A stretch of DNA of 64,000 nucleotides from Pteria penguin (GCA_035048485.1 CM068592.1:38397501-38461500), one strand, 5' to 3'; positions 11,760 to 24,224 are shown, counted from the first letter of the stretch. Numbers and translations are program-made. Notes: a model not told the origin generated them from the letters alone.

Positions 11760-14700
11760 AGGCTACTACATTTCAGGATCTGGTTACTATTACATAGTAG
11801 TATATAGTCTACTACATTGCCGGATCTGGTTACTGTTACATACAAGTATATAGTCTACTTCATGTCCGGATCTGGTTACTGTTACATACTAGTATATAGT
11901 CTACTACATGTCAGGATCTGGTTACTGTTACATACTAGTATATAGTCTACTACATGTGATGATCTGGTTACTGTTACATACTAGTATATAGTCTACTACA
12001 TGTCAGGATCTGGTTACTGTTACATACTAGTATATAGTCTACTACATGTGATGATCTGGTTACTGTTACATACTAGTATATAGTCTACTGCATGTGAGGA
12101 TCTGGTTACTGTTACATACTAGTATATAGTCTACTACATGACCGGATCTGGTTACTGTTACATACTAGTATATAGTCTACTGCATGTGATGATCTGGTTA
12201 CTGTTACATACTAGTATATAGTCTACTACATGTCCGGATCTGGTTACTATTACATACTAGTATATAGTCTACTGCATGTGAGGATCTGGTTACTGTTACA
12301 TGCTAGTATAGAGTCTACTACATGACCGGATCTGGTTACTGTTACATACTAGTATATAGTCTACTACATGACCGGATCTGGTTACTGTTACATACTAGTA
12401 TATAGTCTACTGCATGTGATGGTCTGGTTACTGTTACATACTAGTATATAGTCTACTACATGTCCGGATCTGGTTACTATTACATACTAGTATATAGTCT
12501 ACTGCATGTGAGGATCTGGTTACTGTTACATACTAGTTTATAGTCTACTACATGTCCGGATCTGGTTACTGTTACATACCAGTATATAGTCTACTGCATG
12601 TGAGGATCTGGTTTCTGTTACATGCTAGTATATAGTCTACTACATGTCCGGATCTGGTTACTGTTACATAGTAGTATATAGTCTACTACATGTCAGGATC
12701 TGGTTACTGTTATATACTAGTATATAGTCTACTACATGTCCGGATCTGGTTACTGTTACATACTAGTATATAGTCTACTACATGTCCGGATCTGGTTACT
12801 GTTATATACAAGTATATAGTCTACTACATGACCGGATCTGGTTACTGTTACATACTAGTATATAGTCTACTACATGTCCGGATCTGGTTACTGTTACATA
12901 CTAGTATATAGTCTACTACATGTCAGGATCTGGTTACTGTTACATAGTAGTATATAGTCTGCCACATGACCCGACCTGGTCACCTTTACATACTAATATT
13001 TAGTCTGCTAAATGACCGGATCTGGTTACTGTTACATACCAGTATTTAGTCTGCTACATGACACGACCTGGTCACCTTTACATACTAATATTTAGTCTGC
13101 TAAATGTCCGGGTCTGGTTACTATTACATACTAGTATATAGTCTACTGCATGTGAGGATCTGGTTACTGTTACATACTAGTATATAGTCTACTACATGTC
13201 AGGATCTGGTTACTGTTACATACTAGTATATAGTCTACTACATGTGATGATCTGGTTACTGTTACATACTAGTATATAGTCTACTGCATGTGAGGATCTG
13301 GTTACTGTTACATACTAGTATATAGTCTACTACATGACCGGATCTGGTGACTGTTACATACTAGTATATAGTCTACTGCATGTGATGATCTGGTTACTAT
13401 TACATACTAGTATATAGTCTACTACATGTCCGGATCTGGTTACTATTACATACTGGTATATAGTCTACTGCATGTGACGATCTGGTTACTGTTACATGCT
13501 AGTATAGAGTCTACTACATGACCGGATCTGGTTACTGTTACATACTAGTATATAGTCTACTACATGACCGGATCTGGTTACTGTTACATACTAGTATATA
13601 GTCTACTGCATGTGATGATCTGGTTACTGTTACATACTAGTATATAGTCTACTACATGTCCGGATCTGGTTACTGTTACATACTAGTATATAGTCTACTA
13701 CATGTCCGGATCTGGTTACTGTTACATACTAGTATATAGTCTACTACATGTCCGGATCTGGTTACTGTTACATACTAGTATATAGTCTACTGCATGTCCG
13801 GATCTGGTTACTGTTATATACAAGTATATAGTCTACTACATGTCAGGATCTGGTTACTGTTACATACTAGTATATAGGCTACTACATGTCAGGATCTGGT
13901 TACTGTTACATACTAGTATATAGTCTACTTCATGTCCGGATCTGGATACTGTTACATACAAGTATATATTCTACTACATGTCCGGATCTGGTTACTGTTA
14001 AATACTAGTATATAGTCTACTACATGTGATGATCTGGTTACTGTTACATACTAGTATATAGTCTACTACATGTGATGATCTGGTTACTGTTACATACTAG
14101 TATATAGTCTACTACATGTCAGGATCTGGTTACTGTTACATATTAGTATATAGTCTACTGCATGTGAGGATCTGGTTACTGTTACATACTAGTATATAGT
14201 CTTCTACATGTGAGGATCTGGTTACTGTTACATACTAGTATATAGTCTACTACATGTCCGCATCTGGTTACTGTTACATACTAGTATATAGTCTACTACA
14301 TGTCCGGATCTGGTTACTGTTACATACTAGTATATAGTCTACTACATGTCCGGATCTGGTTACTGTTACATACTAGTATATAGTCTACTACATGTCAGGA
14401 TCTGGTTACTGTTACATACTAGTATATAGTCTACTTCATGTCCGTATCTGGTTACTGTTACATACTAGTATATAGTCTACTACATGTCCGGATCTGGTTA
14501 CTGTTACATACAAGTATATAGTCTACTACATGTCCGGATCTGGTTACTGTTACATACTAGTATATAGTCTACTACATGTCCGGATCTGGTTACTGTTACA
14601 TACTAGTATATAGTCTACTATATGTGATGATCTGGTTACTGTTACATACTAGTATATAGTCTACTACATGTCCGGATCTGATTACTGTTACATACTAGTA

Positions 14701-14860
14701 TATAGTCTACTACATGTCAGGATCTGGTTACTATTACATACTAGTATATGTAAGGCTACTACATGTCCGGATCTGGTTACTGATACATACTAGTATATAT
14801 AAGGCTACTACATGTCCGGATCTGATCATTATTACATACTAGTATGCAATGGTCATTATC
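11760..14860. repeat. Satellite, 46-bp unit, ~67 copies
   Basis: Units contain GGATCTGGTTACTGTTACA, the palindrome TACTAGTA, TATATAGTCTACTACATG and one of the variants TCCGG, TCAGG, TGATG or ACCGG. The array begins directly at the end of the 42-bp satellite. A small block near 12960-13110 is much more diverged (CCGACCTGGTCACC, ACTAATATTTAGTCTG). The last two units (14740-14840) carry a short insertion and decay into unique sequence. Confidence 0.97.
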
Positions 14861-15042
14861 TAGAACAACATTATTGTGAATATTTAATAGTTTATTAATC
14901 ATATGTTATTTGTTCTAGCATTTATATATTGTACATGACAGTCAATAAATAATTACGGAATCGTGTAGATTGAACTGTTTGATGATAGATATTCCCTACC
15001 ATTTTTTATTTCTTCAGCGAAGCCGCCGCACGGTTTAAATTT

Positions 15043-15313
<271 letters not shown>

Positions 15314-15410
15314 AGCCAGAACCACGATACTTAATATGGTAGTCAAAGTAAATCGGTGAGGTGTTATCTTTTTTTAAGTGATTTATTAAGCATTTGCCTT
15401 CACATTCAAG

Positions 15411-15588
15411 GGGGGCAGTCTTTGTGTAGTGGTTAAGCACTTGACTTGCGGCGACAATCCGGGTTCGATTCCCGGGTTGCGCCGCTATGTTTAAGAGGTT
15501 GGTTACCTCCTTTTCCCATGTCGCGATATAACTGAAAAATTGTTGAGATCGACGTAAAACACCAATCAACCGACCATCTAACCAACCT
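15411..15588 (+). mobile_element. tRNA-derived SINE, type 1
   Basis: A tRNA-like head has an A-box region (TGTAGTGGTTAAGC) and a perfect B box GGTTCGATTCC at 15462-15472. It is followed by a body with GTTGGTTACCTCC and CATGTCGCGATATAACT, and a tail GACGTAAAACACCAATCAAC that decays into CAACC repeats. There is no plausible mature tRNA fold with a full acceptor stem, so I call it a SINE. A tail-only copy lies at 25948-26037 and a decayed copy at 33893-34060. Confidence 0.85.
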
Positions 15589-15756
15589 TCACATTTATGA
15601 GTAAATAAAGTGTTTAAGTGAAATTTCTATGACAAAATCAAGCATAACCTTTGGACCATAGGGTTGTTCAGTCAAATTTAGGATTTTTAAAACCTTGAAT
15701 ATATTTGCTACGATGTGTTATTGTCTTTGCACCAATTTAAATCATATTGTGATCGA

Positions 15757-16040
15757 AGCCGGTGTGGCCTAGTGGATAAGGTGCTCGGCTCCTGGTCGAG
15801 AGGTCCCGGGTTCGACTCCCTCCTTGGGCGCATCGGTGTTCTGTCTTTCGGATGAGGCAGTAAAAACCGAGGTCCCGTGTCACGGTAGGCGTGGCACGTA
15901 AAAGATCCCTCACTGCTTCGGGTGGGTCTGTTGCAAAGGTAGAAATTTCTATGCCATGTATCAGCAGATGCCGTCACCATATACGTGAAATAACCGTGGA
16001 TTGACGTAAAACAATAATCAATCAATCAACCAATCAATCA
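15757..16040 (+). mobile_element. tRNA-derived SINE, type 2, full-length copy
   Basis: The head has an A-box stretch TGGCCTAGTGGATAAGG and a B box GGTTCGACTCC at 15809-15819. The middle has TCTTTCGGATGAGGCAGTAA and ACGTAAAAGATCCCTCACTG, then CCGTCACCATATACGTGAAA and a tail of CAAT repeats. Closely similar copies lie at 41035-41280 and 56145-56426. The same middle and tail on a different head lie at 50800-51020 (minus). The 105-codon antisense frame here is not a gene. Confidence 0.9.
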
Positions 16041-16161
16041 TACTGTGAGGATTTATCGCAGTTTAGGATGAATTTTGCCATTTATTCAAGAAATAATCAA
16101 AAACACTTTATAACAAAGAAAGACAACTCTTAAACTTAATTTTATATCCGTTTACAAATTA

Positions 16162-16976
16162 CGGGACTTTCGAGATACGCGTCAGTGCTTCGATTTAACT
16201 AGAGTGTTGGGAATTCTGAGTCCGGTATAATATAGAGGGATACAAGTATGACCAGCAACCCTATGGAAATCCTTCAAAGTGATGAAAATAAGAATTGTAC
16301 CGCTGTGGTTTTCACTTTGTATGATTAAAATTTGTCTAGTGCAATCGGCCTCGGCCAATTGCATATTTTAAAGATAGCAAATTCGCTTTGAGAGTGCATG
16401 TGCAAACTCCATTAGCGTGGCATGTTGGGTAATAATTTATATTTTAGTACTAAGAAACAATATTAGCACATAATTCTGTTTTAAATATTGAGATTTCTAG
16501 AAATAAATCTCATAAAAATGTCTATAAAGTTTTTAGAAAAAAGGTTTTATCACTACAAAAACAACATATTTCTGAACATTAACGATAACACCCGAGAGAC
16601 TTTCCCAAAAAGGAAAACAGCGTGGATATTTTCCTAATAAGGAAAAAATGAGACGTGTTTTTCAAGATTTTAGCGAGAAAATTCACAACTGCATAAAAAA
16701 AAAATGGTCTCAAAAACAAGTAATTCTTATTTACATAAAGCCATTTGACTTTGTGACCAACATCTTGAACATTTAATGCTATTCCGATTGCCTTCTAAGC
16801 TTTAAAAAAAACTACGTTTGTAAATATAATTGTACATACAAATGTCATCTTCCCCTTTCTTTTACAAAACCTGTTGTTACGGTTTTATCCTATTTATACT
16901 ATGTCGGAAATTTAATGCCTTACATTTCACGAAATAAATGTAAAATTCGAAGCGGACGCGTATCTCAGAAGTCCCG
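16162..16976. mobile_element. Non-autonomous DNA transposon (MITE-like), 815 bp, TA target site
   Basis: The left end reads CGGGACTTTCGAGATACGCG and the right end, reverse-complemented, reads CGGGACTTCTGAGATACGCG. The match continues through GTC and a nearby CTTCGA, giving an inverted repeat of about 33 bp. Both ends are flanked by TA (16160-16161 and 16977-16978), the duplication used by Tc1/mariner-type transposases. The interior is AT-rich with no transposase frame, so the element depends on an enzyme encoded elsewhere. Assignment to a specific family is inference. Confidence 0.85.
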
Positions 16977-16978
16977 TA

Positions 16979-18259
16979 TTCACAGCAATCCCTGATCCAA
17001 CACATTTTATCATAAAAAGAAGTATCACGTACTATGAGATAGCTTTAATGTATAGGAATGTTTGGCCAAGCATTTTGAAAAGACAGCAAAAGCTGAACAT
17101 TGTTCATTTGATCCGCTAAATTTAAAATGTGGAGATAAATGTACTGATTTCCAGGGCCCTGTGTAGTGATTTCAACTAACAGTACAAAACAGAAGATATC
17201 ATATTAGCCTGACTGACTGAAAAATAAAAAAGATGTAGTATAATTTATATAGTATTTTCACTACTATCGATTAGTTAATATTTCAATAGCTTTCTACATT
17301 GTAATTTTTTCTAAGAACGGGGGGGGGGGGGGGGTTCTTCAATTAATAGAATTAATGTATTTATAAATAAACTTTTATACATCAACACATTGAACTTGAA
17401 AAAGAGAACTATACAGCTCACCCAGAAAATACACCATTTTGATTAAGTCAGAAAATTTTTAGAAGAATAGAACACAATAACATGGCATGGTTGAGAAAAT
17501 TTCATATTTGCTTCCTGTAATTTGTCGGTGAAAGTTTACAGTAATGGAGTGGAAAAGTCGGAAAAACATCAGTCCATCAGAGGAGGAAAGGGGGAAATAG
17601 TCATTATGATGATGGATCTAGCCGCAAAAACATAAACTTGGTAGAGGACCTCGAGTACTTGCTTCCTTAAAAGTTTCAACGAAAGCTATGCAGTGGTTTC
17701 AGAGAAGTCGTAAATAGGCCAATCAGAGGTCATGGCTAAATATCTGATAACAGATCAGAAATCAGTAATTTACTTTACCGTATTGAGAACCTGCTTCTTG
17801 TAAAGTTTCAGATAAATTCCTGCAGCAGTTGTAGGTAAAATGTTTAAAGTGTAAAAAGTTAACAGACGAAAAATTAGACATTGATGGACGACACCTGTAA
17901 ACTACAGTTTACTTCAGCTTTCGGCTTAGATGAGCTAAAAGCATGTGAAATGAAAATCTAAATAGTTAACATCGAGAGTCGCTATAACATTCTTACTTAC
18001 AGTTACAGAGTCAAATACTTGTTACAGTGTTATATACGGTAGATATTAGAATTGACATCAGAAGGCCCACAGAAACATCATATCTGTCTACCTTAAGCTA
18101 CTAGTACACTGTATAGATTGTTCTTAATATTGCGTATCAAAAGGTGTTACAATGCAGTGATAGTAACTATACAAAGTTGAAATGAATACTACTTTCAAAC
18201 ATGCACACTTAGTGCCTCTGTCAGTAGAAATGCATCTACTGCCGTATGCTTTACTACCA
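16979..18259. other. No gene seen; poly(G) run at 17317-17334
   Basis: AT-rich sequence without a convincing open frame or array. A G homopolymer of about 17-18 bases sits near 17317-17334. Near 18200-18260 lies a diverged copy of the ~90-bp direct repeat that also forms the end of the open frame at 18260-18757. Confidence 0.5.
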
Positions 18260-18757
18260 CTAGGTCTGAATAGCATCCCCTAGACCTTTAAACTGTACAC
18301 TTAGTTCCTCTGTCAGAAGAACTACATCTACTACCATATAATCTACTACCAACAATGTCTGAATAGCATCCCCTAGACTTTTATCCTGTACCCTTACCTC
18401 TTCTTCCTTATCACACTGTGCTGTACTTGCTTTTATCCCTTCAACATAATTAGCAAATACTTCTCGTGCTTGCTGATGAGTTAGCCGATCAGATGATAAA
18501 GACATGTGCCTCTTATCTTCAACACTTTCAAATCGCATCATTTTTGAGACAATGCAGGAATTTAACCTTTTCCCGCTGTTCTCTTCTGTTTCAAAGAGGA
18601 AGTAGTTTTTCACTTTAGAAGAGAAGGGTATACTCTTCTCTCGGTTCTTTATATCATAACTTTGGCATTCCGAAGATGTTGAAGCTGTATCTAGGGATGT
18701 GATCCGTACATGAAGGTGATGCTTGCGAGCTTTAAGGATATGGACTTCTTTGTCCAT
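18260..18757 (-). CDS. Unrecognised 165-codon open frame
   Basis: An uninterrupted frame starts at ATG 18757 (MDKEVHILKARKHHLHVR). Its composition is mixed rather than repetitive: charged and polar residues, serine-rich patches, and an acidic stretch CDKEEEVRVQD. I see no signal peptide, membrane segment or domain I can name. The C-terminal 45 residues contain a direct repeat (KSLGDAIQT and KGLGDAIQT) made by a ~90-bp tandem duplication that continues beyond the stop. There is no evident promoter, splice partner or neighbouring gene. It could be one exon of an unknown gene, a fragment of a mobile element, or a chance frame. I do not assign a function. Confidence 0.3.
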   Translation of the reverse strand: MDKEVHILKARKHHLHVRITSLDTASTSSECQSYDIKNREKSIPFSSKVKNYFLFETEENSGKRLNSCIVSKMMRFESVEDKRHMSLSSDRLTHQQAREVFANYVEGIKASTAQCDKEEEVRVQDKSLGDAIQTLLVVDYMVVDVVLLTEELSVQFKGLGDAIQT

Positions 18758-19138
18758 TTATCTGTATCTAATGCAGTATCTCCCTAATTCGGTATTATTT
18801 GATTGTTTTCATAGAACCTTATGTTGAAGACGATGAACTTCCTTCCGCAACATGAAAAAAGTAATGGAATCTTCCTGTTAAGCAGAGTAAACCGCACGAG
18901 CCAACATCTGACGTAAGAGATATGCACATGTCTTATTGTTTAAACCCGTATGAGGTTTTTTCTGTTACACATATTATCAAGATGAAGAAATACCATTCCC
19001 ATATACTATCTAGCAATATAGCATGGCAGATGCTTGGAAAAATATGAAATACGGGTGTGTCCAAAAATACAGGAGTTGTCTGTAAAGATATTTAACTTGA
19101 GCATTACCTTCATAAGACGTTGCTTCTCATTGTAATGA
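18758..19138. other. No feature seen
   Basis: Unique AT-rich sequence upstream (in minus-strand terms) of the open frame at 18260-18757. I see no array, SINE or clear promoter motif. Confidence 0.4.
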
Positions 19139-19938
19139 ATGAACCTAAACCTTTATGTATGTGTAATATATACCTCAGTGTTTGTCATATGTATCTCAAA
19201 AGCCACACACCTTTATATAGGTGTAATATATACCTCAGATATATGTCATAGGTATCTCAAAAGCCACAAACCTTTATGTAGGTGTAATATATACCTCAGA
19301 TATATGTCATATGTATCTCAAAAGCCACAAACCTTTATATAGGTGTAATATATACCTCAGATATATGTCATATGTATCTCAAAAGCCACAAACCTTTATA
19401 TAGGTGTAATATATACCTCAGATATATGTCATATGTATCTCAAAAGCCACAAACCTTTATATAGGTGTAATATATACCTCAGATATATGTCATATGTATC
19501 TCAAAAGCCGCAAACCTTTATGTAGGTGTAATATATACCTCAGATATATGTCATATGTATCCCAAAAGCCACAAACCTTTATGTAGGTGTAATATATACC
19601 TCAGATATATGTCATATGTATCTCAAAAGCCACAAACCTTTATGTAGGTGTAATATATACCTCAGATATATGTCATAGGTATCTCAAAAGCCACACACCT
19701 TTATATAGGTGTAATATATACCTCAGATATATGTCATATGTATCTCAAAAGCCACACACCTTTATATAGGTGTAATATATACCTCAGATATATGTCATAT
19801 GTATCTCAAAAGCCACATACCTTTATGTAGGTGTAATATATACCTCAGATATATGTCATATGTATCTCAAAAGCCACACACCTTTATGTAGGTGTAATAT
19901 ATACCTCAGATATATGTCATATGTATCTCAAAAGCCAC
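19139..19938. repeat. Tandem array, 61-bp unit, ~13 copies
   Basis: Units contain CCTTTATGTAGGTGTAATAT, ATACCTCAGATATATGTCAT and GTATCTCAAAAGCCACA. Copies differ at only a few positions (TATGTAGG or TATATAGG, CACAAACC or CACACACC), so the array is young or well homogenised. Confidence 0.96.
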
Positions 19939-20334
19939 AATTGAGTATTTAATGATGTCCAGTCCAGTTTCCACCAAGACTTATTCCACGTGTTAAATAT
20001 TGACATGAAAATACAACAATCACAAAAGAGCCATTTTATAAGCCTTTACTGCAAATAAAGCCATGTCTCTGAATGTGAAATTACTAAATTGTTTAAAGGA
20101 ATTTAGCAGTTACTTAACACTGGTGTCTGTATACTCAAATCAATGTCTTTGATTCTACACCGAAACTGTCCAATGTAGTCTTTATTTTATGTCCAATGCA
20201 GTCTTTATTTTCTGTAGATTATCTAATGTTGTCCTTCATTTATTTAGTTCAGGGTATAAAGCCTGCAACATCCAGTCCGGGATTCTCACAGATCGTTGTC
20301 AGACTGGCTTTAACTGAGGTTTTATTGTTTGACA

Positions 20335-21365
20335 TCCAGATCCCGCCCCATCCTACATCCCCAAAGGTAGGTAAAGAGCTGGACGCAGTAATAACACCCT
20401 GTATTGACATCCAGATCCCGCCCCATCCTACATCCCCAAAGGTAGGTAAAGAGCTGGACGCAGTAATAACACCCTGTATTGGCAATCAGATCCCGCCCCA
20501 TCCTACATCCCCAAAGGTAGGTAAAGAGCTGGACGCAGTAATAACACCCTGTATTGACATCCAGATCACGCCCCATCCTACACCCCCAAAGGTAGGTAAA
20601 GAGCTGGACGCAGTAATAACACCCTGTATTGACATCCAGATCCCGCCCCATCCTACACCCCCAAAGGTAGGTAAAGAGCGGGACGCAGTAATAACACCCT
20701 GTATTGACATCCAGATCCCGCCCCCATCCTACACCACCAAAGGTATGTAAAGAGATGGACGCAGTGATATCACCCTGTATTGACATTCAGATCCTGCCCC
20801 ATCCTACATCCCCAAAGGTAGGTAGAGAGCTGTACGCAGTGATAGCACCGTGTATTGACATCCAGATCCCGTCCCATCCTACAACCCCAAAGGTAGGCAA
20901 GGAGCTGGACGCAGTGTAAACACCCTCTATTGACATCCAGATCCCGCCCCATCCTACACCCTGTAAGGTAGGTAAAGAGCTGGACGCAGTGATAACACCC
21001 TCTATTGACATCCAGATCCCGCCCCATCCTACACCCCCGAAGGTAGGTAAAGAGCGGGACGCAGTAAAACACCCTGTATTGACATCCGGATCCCGCCCCA
21101 TCCTACACCCCCAAAGGTAGGTAAAGAGCTGGACGCAGTAATAACACCCTCTATTGACATCCATATCCATCCCCAAAGGTAGGTAAAAAGCGGGACGCAG
21201 TAATAACACCCTGTATTGACATCCAGATCCCGCCCCATCCTACACCCCCAAAGGTAGGTAAAGAGCTGGACGCAGTGATAACACCCTCTATTGACATCCA
21301 GATCCCGCCACATCCTATACCCCCAAAAGTAAGTAATGAGCGGGACGCAGTGATAACACCATACA
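20335..21365. repeat. Tandem array, 75-bp unit, ~14 copies
   Basis: Units contain GACATCCAGATCCCGCCCCA, CCCAAAGGTAGGTAAAGAG and GGACGCAGTAATAACACCC. At 75 bp (25 codons) the unit leaves the plus strand open from 20196 to 20750 with a 25-residue repeat (core PPHPTSPKVGKELDAV), and also opens the minus strand. A short stretch just before the array (20250-20330) is preceded by a fair splice acceptor. Each unit carries AAAGGTAGGT, which resembles a splice donor. I cannot show that this is coding. Confidence 0.9.
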
Positions 21366-21514
21366 TTGTCGGAGCGAAGTCATGGCTTCGTAGACATGCC
21401 TACTTTTCCTTCAGCATTCTGAAAATATGATAGAAATCTTTGATACAGAGAACTTAAGTACTATTTGCCAACAAGATGAACAGAGAGGGAAATTTTGTTT
21501 TGTGAATCTTCATT

Positions 21515-21985
21515 AGACGCCCGTCTTTGACGGGACATATTATGGTATGGCGTTATTCGTCAGTCCGACCTTGTAGGCAGAATAAAGACCAAACCGTTAG
21601 GGCTAAGACTGCTAAAACTTGGCACCTTTACTGCCGATGTCAAGACAAAGACGCATATTGTTTTTCAAGGTCAGAGGTCAAAGGCCAAGGTCGTAGTACT
21701 ACTTGGTATTTAACCCTTGTATACAGGATACAGCCCAAACTGTTGGAGCTACAAAAGTTAAACTTGGTACCCTTACTCCCCTTGCTAAGCCTTGGTACAC
21801 TTACTTCTTATTTGTTTTTCAAGGTCAAAGGTGAAAGTCGTAGCAATACGTGGTTAGCAAACCGTGTAGGCAGGATACTGAATGAACTATTAAGAATGGA
21901 ACAATTTAGCAAATTTAATGGGGAATGTTTCCAAATCCTCCCTTTCAAACTAAGCGACGGACGTGTTATGCCACGCTAGGCTTTG
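21515..21985. repeat. Dispersed AAGGTCA-rich repeat (two internal units)
   Basis: Begins near CGCCCGTCTTTGACGGGACA and ends near GGACGTGTTATGCCACGC. Inside are two diverged units of about 150 bp with TTTTTCAAGGTCAAAGG or TTTTTCAAGGTCAGAGG and an AACTTGGYACC word. The overall layout resembles AAGGTCA-containing dispersed repeats known from bivalve genomes. No intact gene; the 150-codon open frame across it is incidental. Confidence 0.7.
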
Positions 21986-22029
21986 CTCTTCATGAATGTT
22001 TATCATTATGGCACAAGTCACATGTTCGC

Positions 22030-22262
22030 TGATTCCCAGTTTCCCGAACCACTCAGTATGAGTATAGTGTATCTCCCTCATGCATAAGCATCTCCCTCAT
22101 GCATAGCTCTGTCTCTAAATTGAGTCTTTGGCTCTCTTTTTCGACCACTTTTATTTTAACTCTGCTCTTCAAACATTTATATATTATTGAATTCCAATCA
22201 TTCGGTCATGAGCTTCACTGAAGAGACATAAGTTTTCGAAATGCTCATCTGGCGCACAAAAT
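22030..22262 (-). repeat. Dispersed repeat fragment ending in CTCTTCAGTGA
   Basis: On the minus strand it has GCGCCAGATGAGCATTTCG then ATGTCTCTTCAGTGAAGCTC, followed by duplicated TGCATGAGGGAGAT words. A related fragment is at 23785-23885 (GCGTATTTGAACAATTAATG, CTCTTCAGTGAGCTC) and a shorter one near 38425-38460. It looks like the terminal part of a reverse-transcribing element, but no protein is left here. Confidence 0.6.
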
Positions 22263-22740
22263 TCTAATATTTATTTGTGCTTATTGACAGGTATGGGGGA
22301 GATATTTTGATGGTGTTGAATATCTTTGCTGTTATGAAGTGAAATGTAATAAACTTTAGGCAATTGTAACCCAAAGGAAAGCTTCATGTTTTAGAGCGAA
22401 AACCTTTACTATGCAGACACATTTGTGAAAATATGACTTTAATGAAATTTTGAACTATGCCCTTTGGAGGTGTGGTGTATGCTCTGGGGCAATGACCTTG
22501 AAATTGCTGAATCTATAGTGAAGATAGTCAGTCCGTTCATTAAACTGCCAAATAATCAAGTTGGCAAAGTGTGATAATGACATAAGGGACATTCATTTGA
22601 TTCTGAGGGAGGTGGTGGGGAGGGCTGGCATGGATTTTGAAATAAATGTTCTCTGCTCCAAAATCTGAAAATAAATAGTCTGACCTCCTCTTTCAAGGAA
22701 ATAAGTGGTCTGGCCCCCTCTCGCTAGAAAATAAATAGTC
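22263..22740. other. No gene seen
   Basis: Unique AT-rich sequence with a short direct repeat near 22665-22740: three tries at AAATAAATAGTCTGGCC, the word recurring about every 35 bp. Confidence 0.4.
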
Positions 22741-22832
22741 TGGCCTTTTTTTGTTTTCTTTTTTTTTTTTTTTTTGGTTTTGTTTTGTTTTTGTTTTTGT
22801 TTTTGTTTGTTTGTTTGTTTTTTTTTTTTTGC
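22741..22832. repeat. Poly-T / TTTG low-complexity tract
   Basis: A long T-rich stretch with GTTTTTG and GTTTG repeats. Confidence 0.9.
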
Positions 22833-23184
22833 TGGAAAACAAATAATTAAGCTCCCATTTACCCTAATAATACATGTATATTCATTCCTTATGTGCCAGT
22901 GGGTCAGAATTGTCTAATTCTGTCCCCAAATATCAAATGTGAAGGACAGCCAGAGCCCCAAACCCCCTTCCAATAGTTTAGATTTTTACAACTAACATCG
23001 ATACCTACGCTCACAAAAACAATAAGATCCTCACTGGTCATTTTGTGTATATGGTCTGACGAATGTATTTACGAGGTTATCAAATTTAGATGTGGCAGAG
23101 GGACTTTTTTACACAGTGTTCACATTAATGTATATATAACATGCTGAATTATATTTGTTTTAGTCTGTAAGGGCAATTACGACT

Positions 23185-23345
23185 TGTATGGTTAGTCAAA
23201 CAGGAGACGCTCACTCCTCCCGGGCATCTGGTCTCACCTCTTAATTTCAGAGGTTCGTGAATGTCCACTGTGGTACATCGTTGTTGGTGCAAGTCATGTG
23301 ACACCAGTTACTTTTGTATTGTACTTCACAGCTGCAATAATGAAA
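23185..23345 (+). repeat. Dispersed repeat carrying the satellite-like module (copy 1)
   Basis: Contains AACAGGAGACGCTCACTCC then CGGGCATCTGGTCTCACCTC (23198-23242), followed by GTGAATGTCCACTGTGGTAC and GTCATGTGACACCAGTTAC. The first 43 bp align with the 42-bp satellite unit at 4812-11757. Longer copies of the same family are at 59980-60290 and 60290-60485. Confidence 0.8.
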
Positions 23346-23784
23346 CTAGATAACTATGTTGTTTTATTTATTATTATTATTTCGTTTTTATATTGTTTTG
23401 GGTTTTTTATCTCTATTTTCTATCTTTTATTTTTATCTTTATTTTATTTCTTATATTTATTTTCATTTTATTTCTTATTTTAATTTTTGTTGTTGTATGG
23501 AGTCGGAGTTGTCTTTCCTATATTTAGAAAAGCATTTTGAACGGCTGAATATATCATTTAGCTCAGTATGATATTATTTATTCATTTATTTATTCATTTG
23601 CCGCGAAGGGGAATATCATATCTTTCCAGAAGAACTATCACATGACCAAACATAAAAACACTTAATTAGTAGTTCTCCATAGTCGGAATGAACGAGTTCA
23701 ATAATTTTCTTTCATAAATCATTCATATTACGTAATTTAACTTGATCAGTCCATAACCCAAGCACAATGAGCGCCATACTTCCT

Positions 23785-23900
23785 TTAGTAAATTGGATAC
23801 CACTATTAAGCTTTTACACCAAATGCGTATTTGAACAATTAATGTCTCTTCAGTGAGCTCAAGATCAAAGTAATAGTCAAACTTGCACTGAAACAAAATT
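23785..23900 (-). repeat. Dispersed repeat fragment, second copy
   Basis: Minus-strand match to the 22030-22262 family: GAGCTCACTGAAGAGACATT followed by AATACGCATTTGGTG. The surrounding 95-codon minus frame is part of this relic, not a gene. Confidence 0.55.
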
Positions 23901-24224
23901 GCATCAAGGGACAGAGATATGCACGGAGGGGACACCCACAGACTACTTTCTCCCCATACATGATGAAAAATATATTTCGTGTCAGTACAGAAGCATTGAC
24001 TAAACATCAATTATTTTCGTAGATAATGTTGTAGTGAGCTTTTATGACACATATTTAATGTTTATTCCATTGAATCCAAATATTACTATGCCCTTTAAAA
24101 TGCCACCTCTAAATTCGGGCTTTATACCTGTCCTTTGTACCTGTCCTTTGAAGTTCAATATTCCAAATCTCAAATGAAATCTCGAGTCAGATCTCCCATG
24201 TCTTGCTGCGATATATTTTTTGTA

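Noticed and set aside
15757..15832. Possible functional tRNA gene
   Set aside because: The B box is good, but no closed acceptor stem can be drawn, and the sequence continues into a SINE body seen in other copies.
18470..18520. CTGATGAG suggesting a hammerhead ribozyme
   Set aside because: The conserved GAAA and flanking helices are not present at the right spacing.
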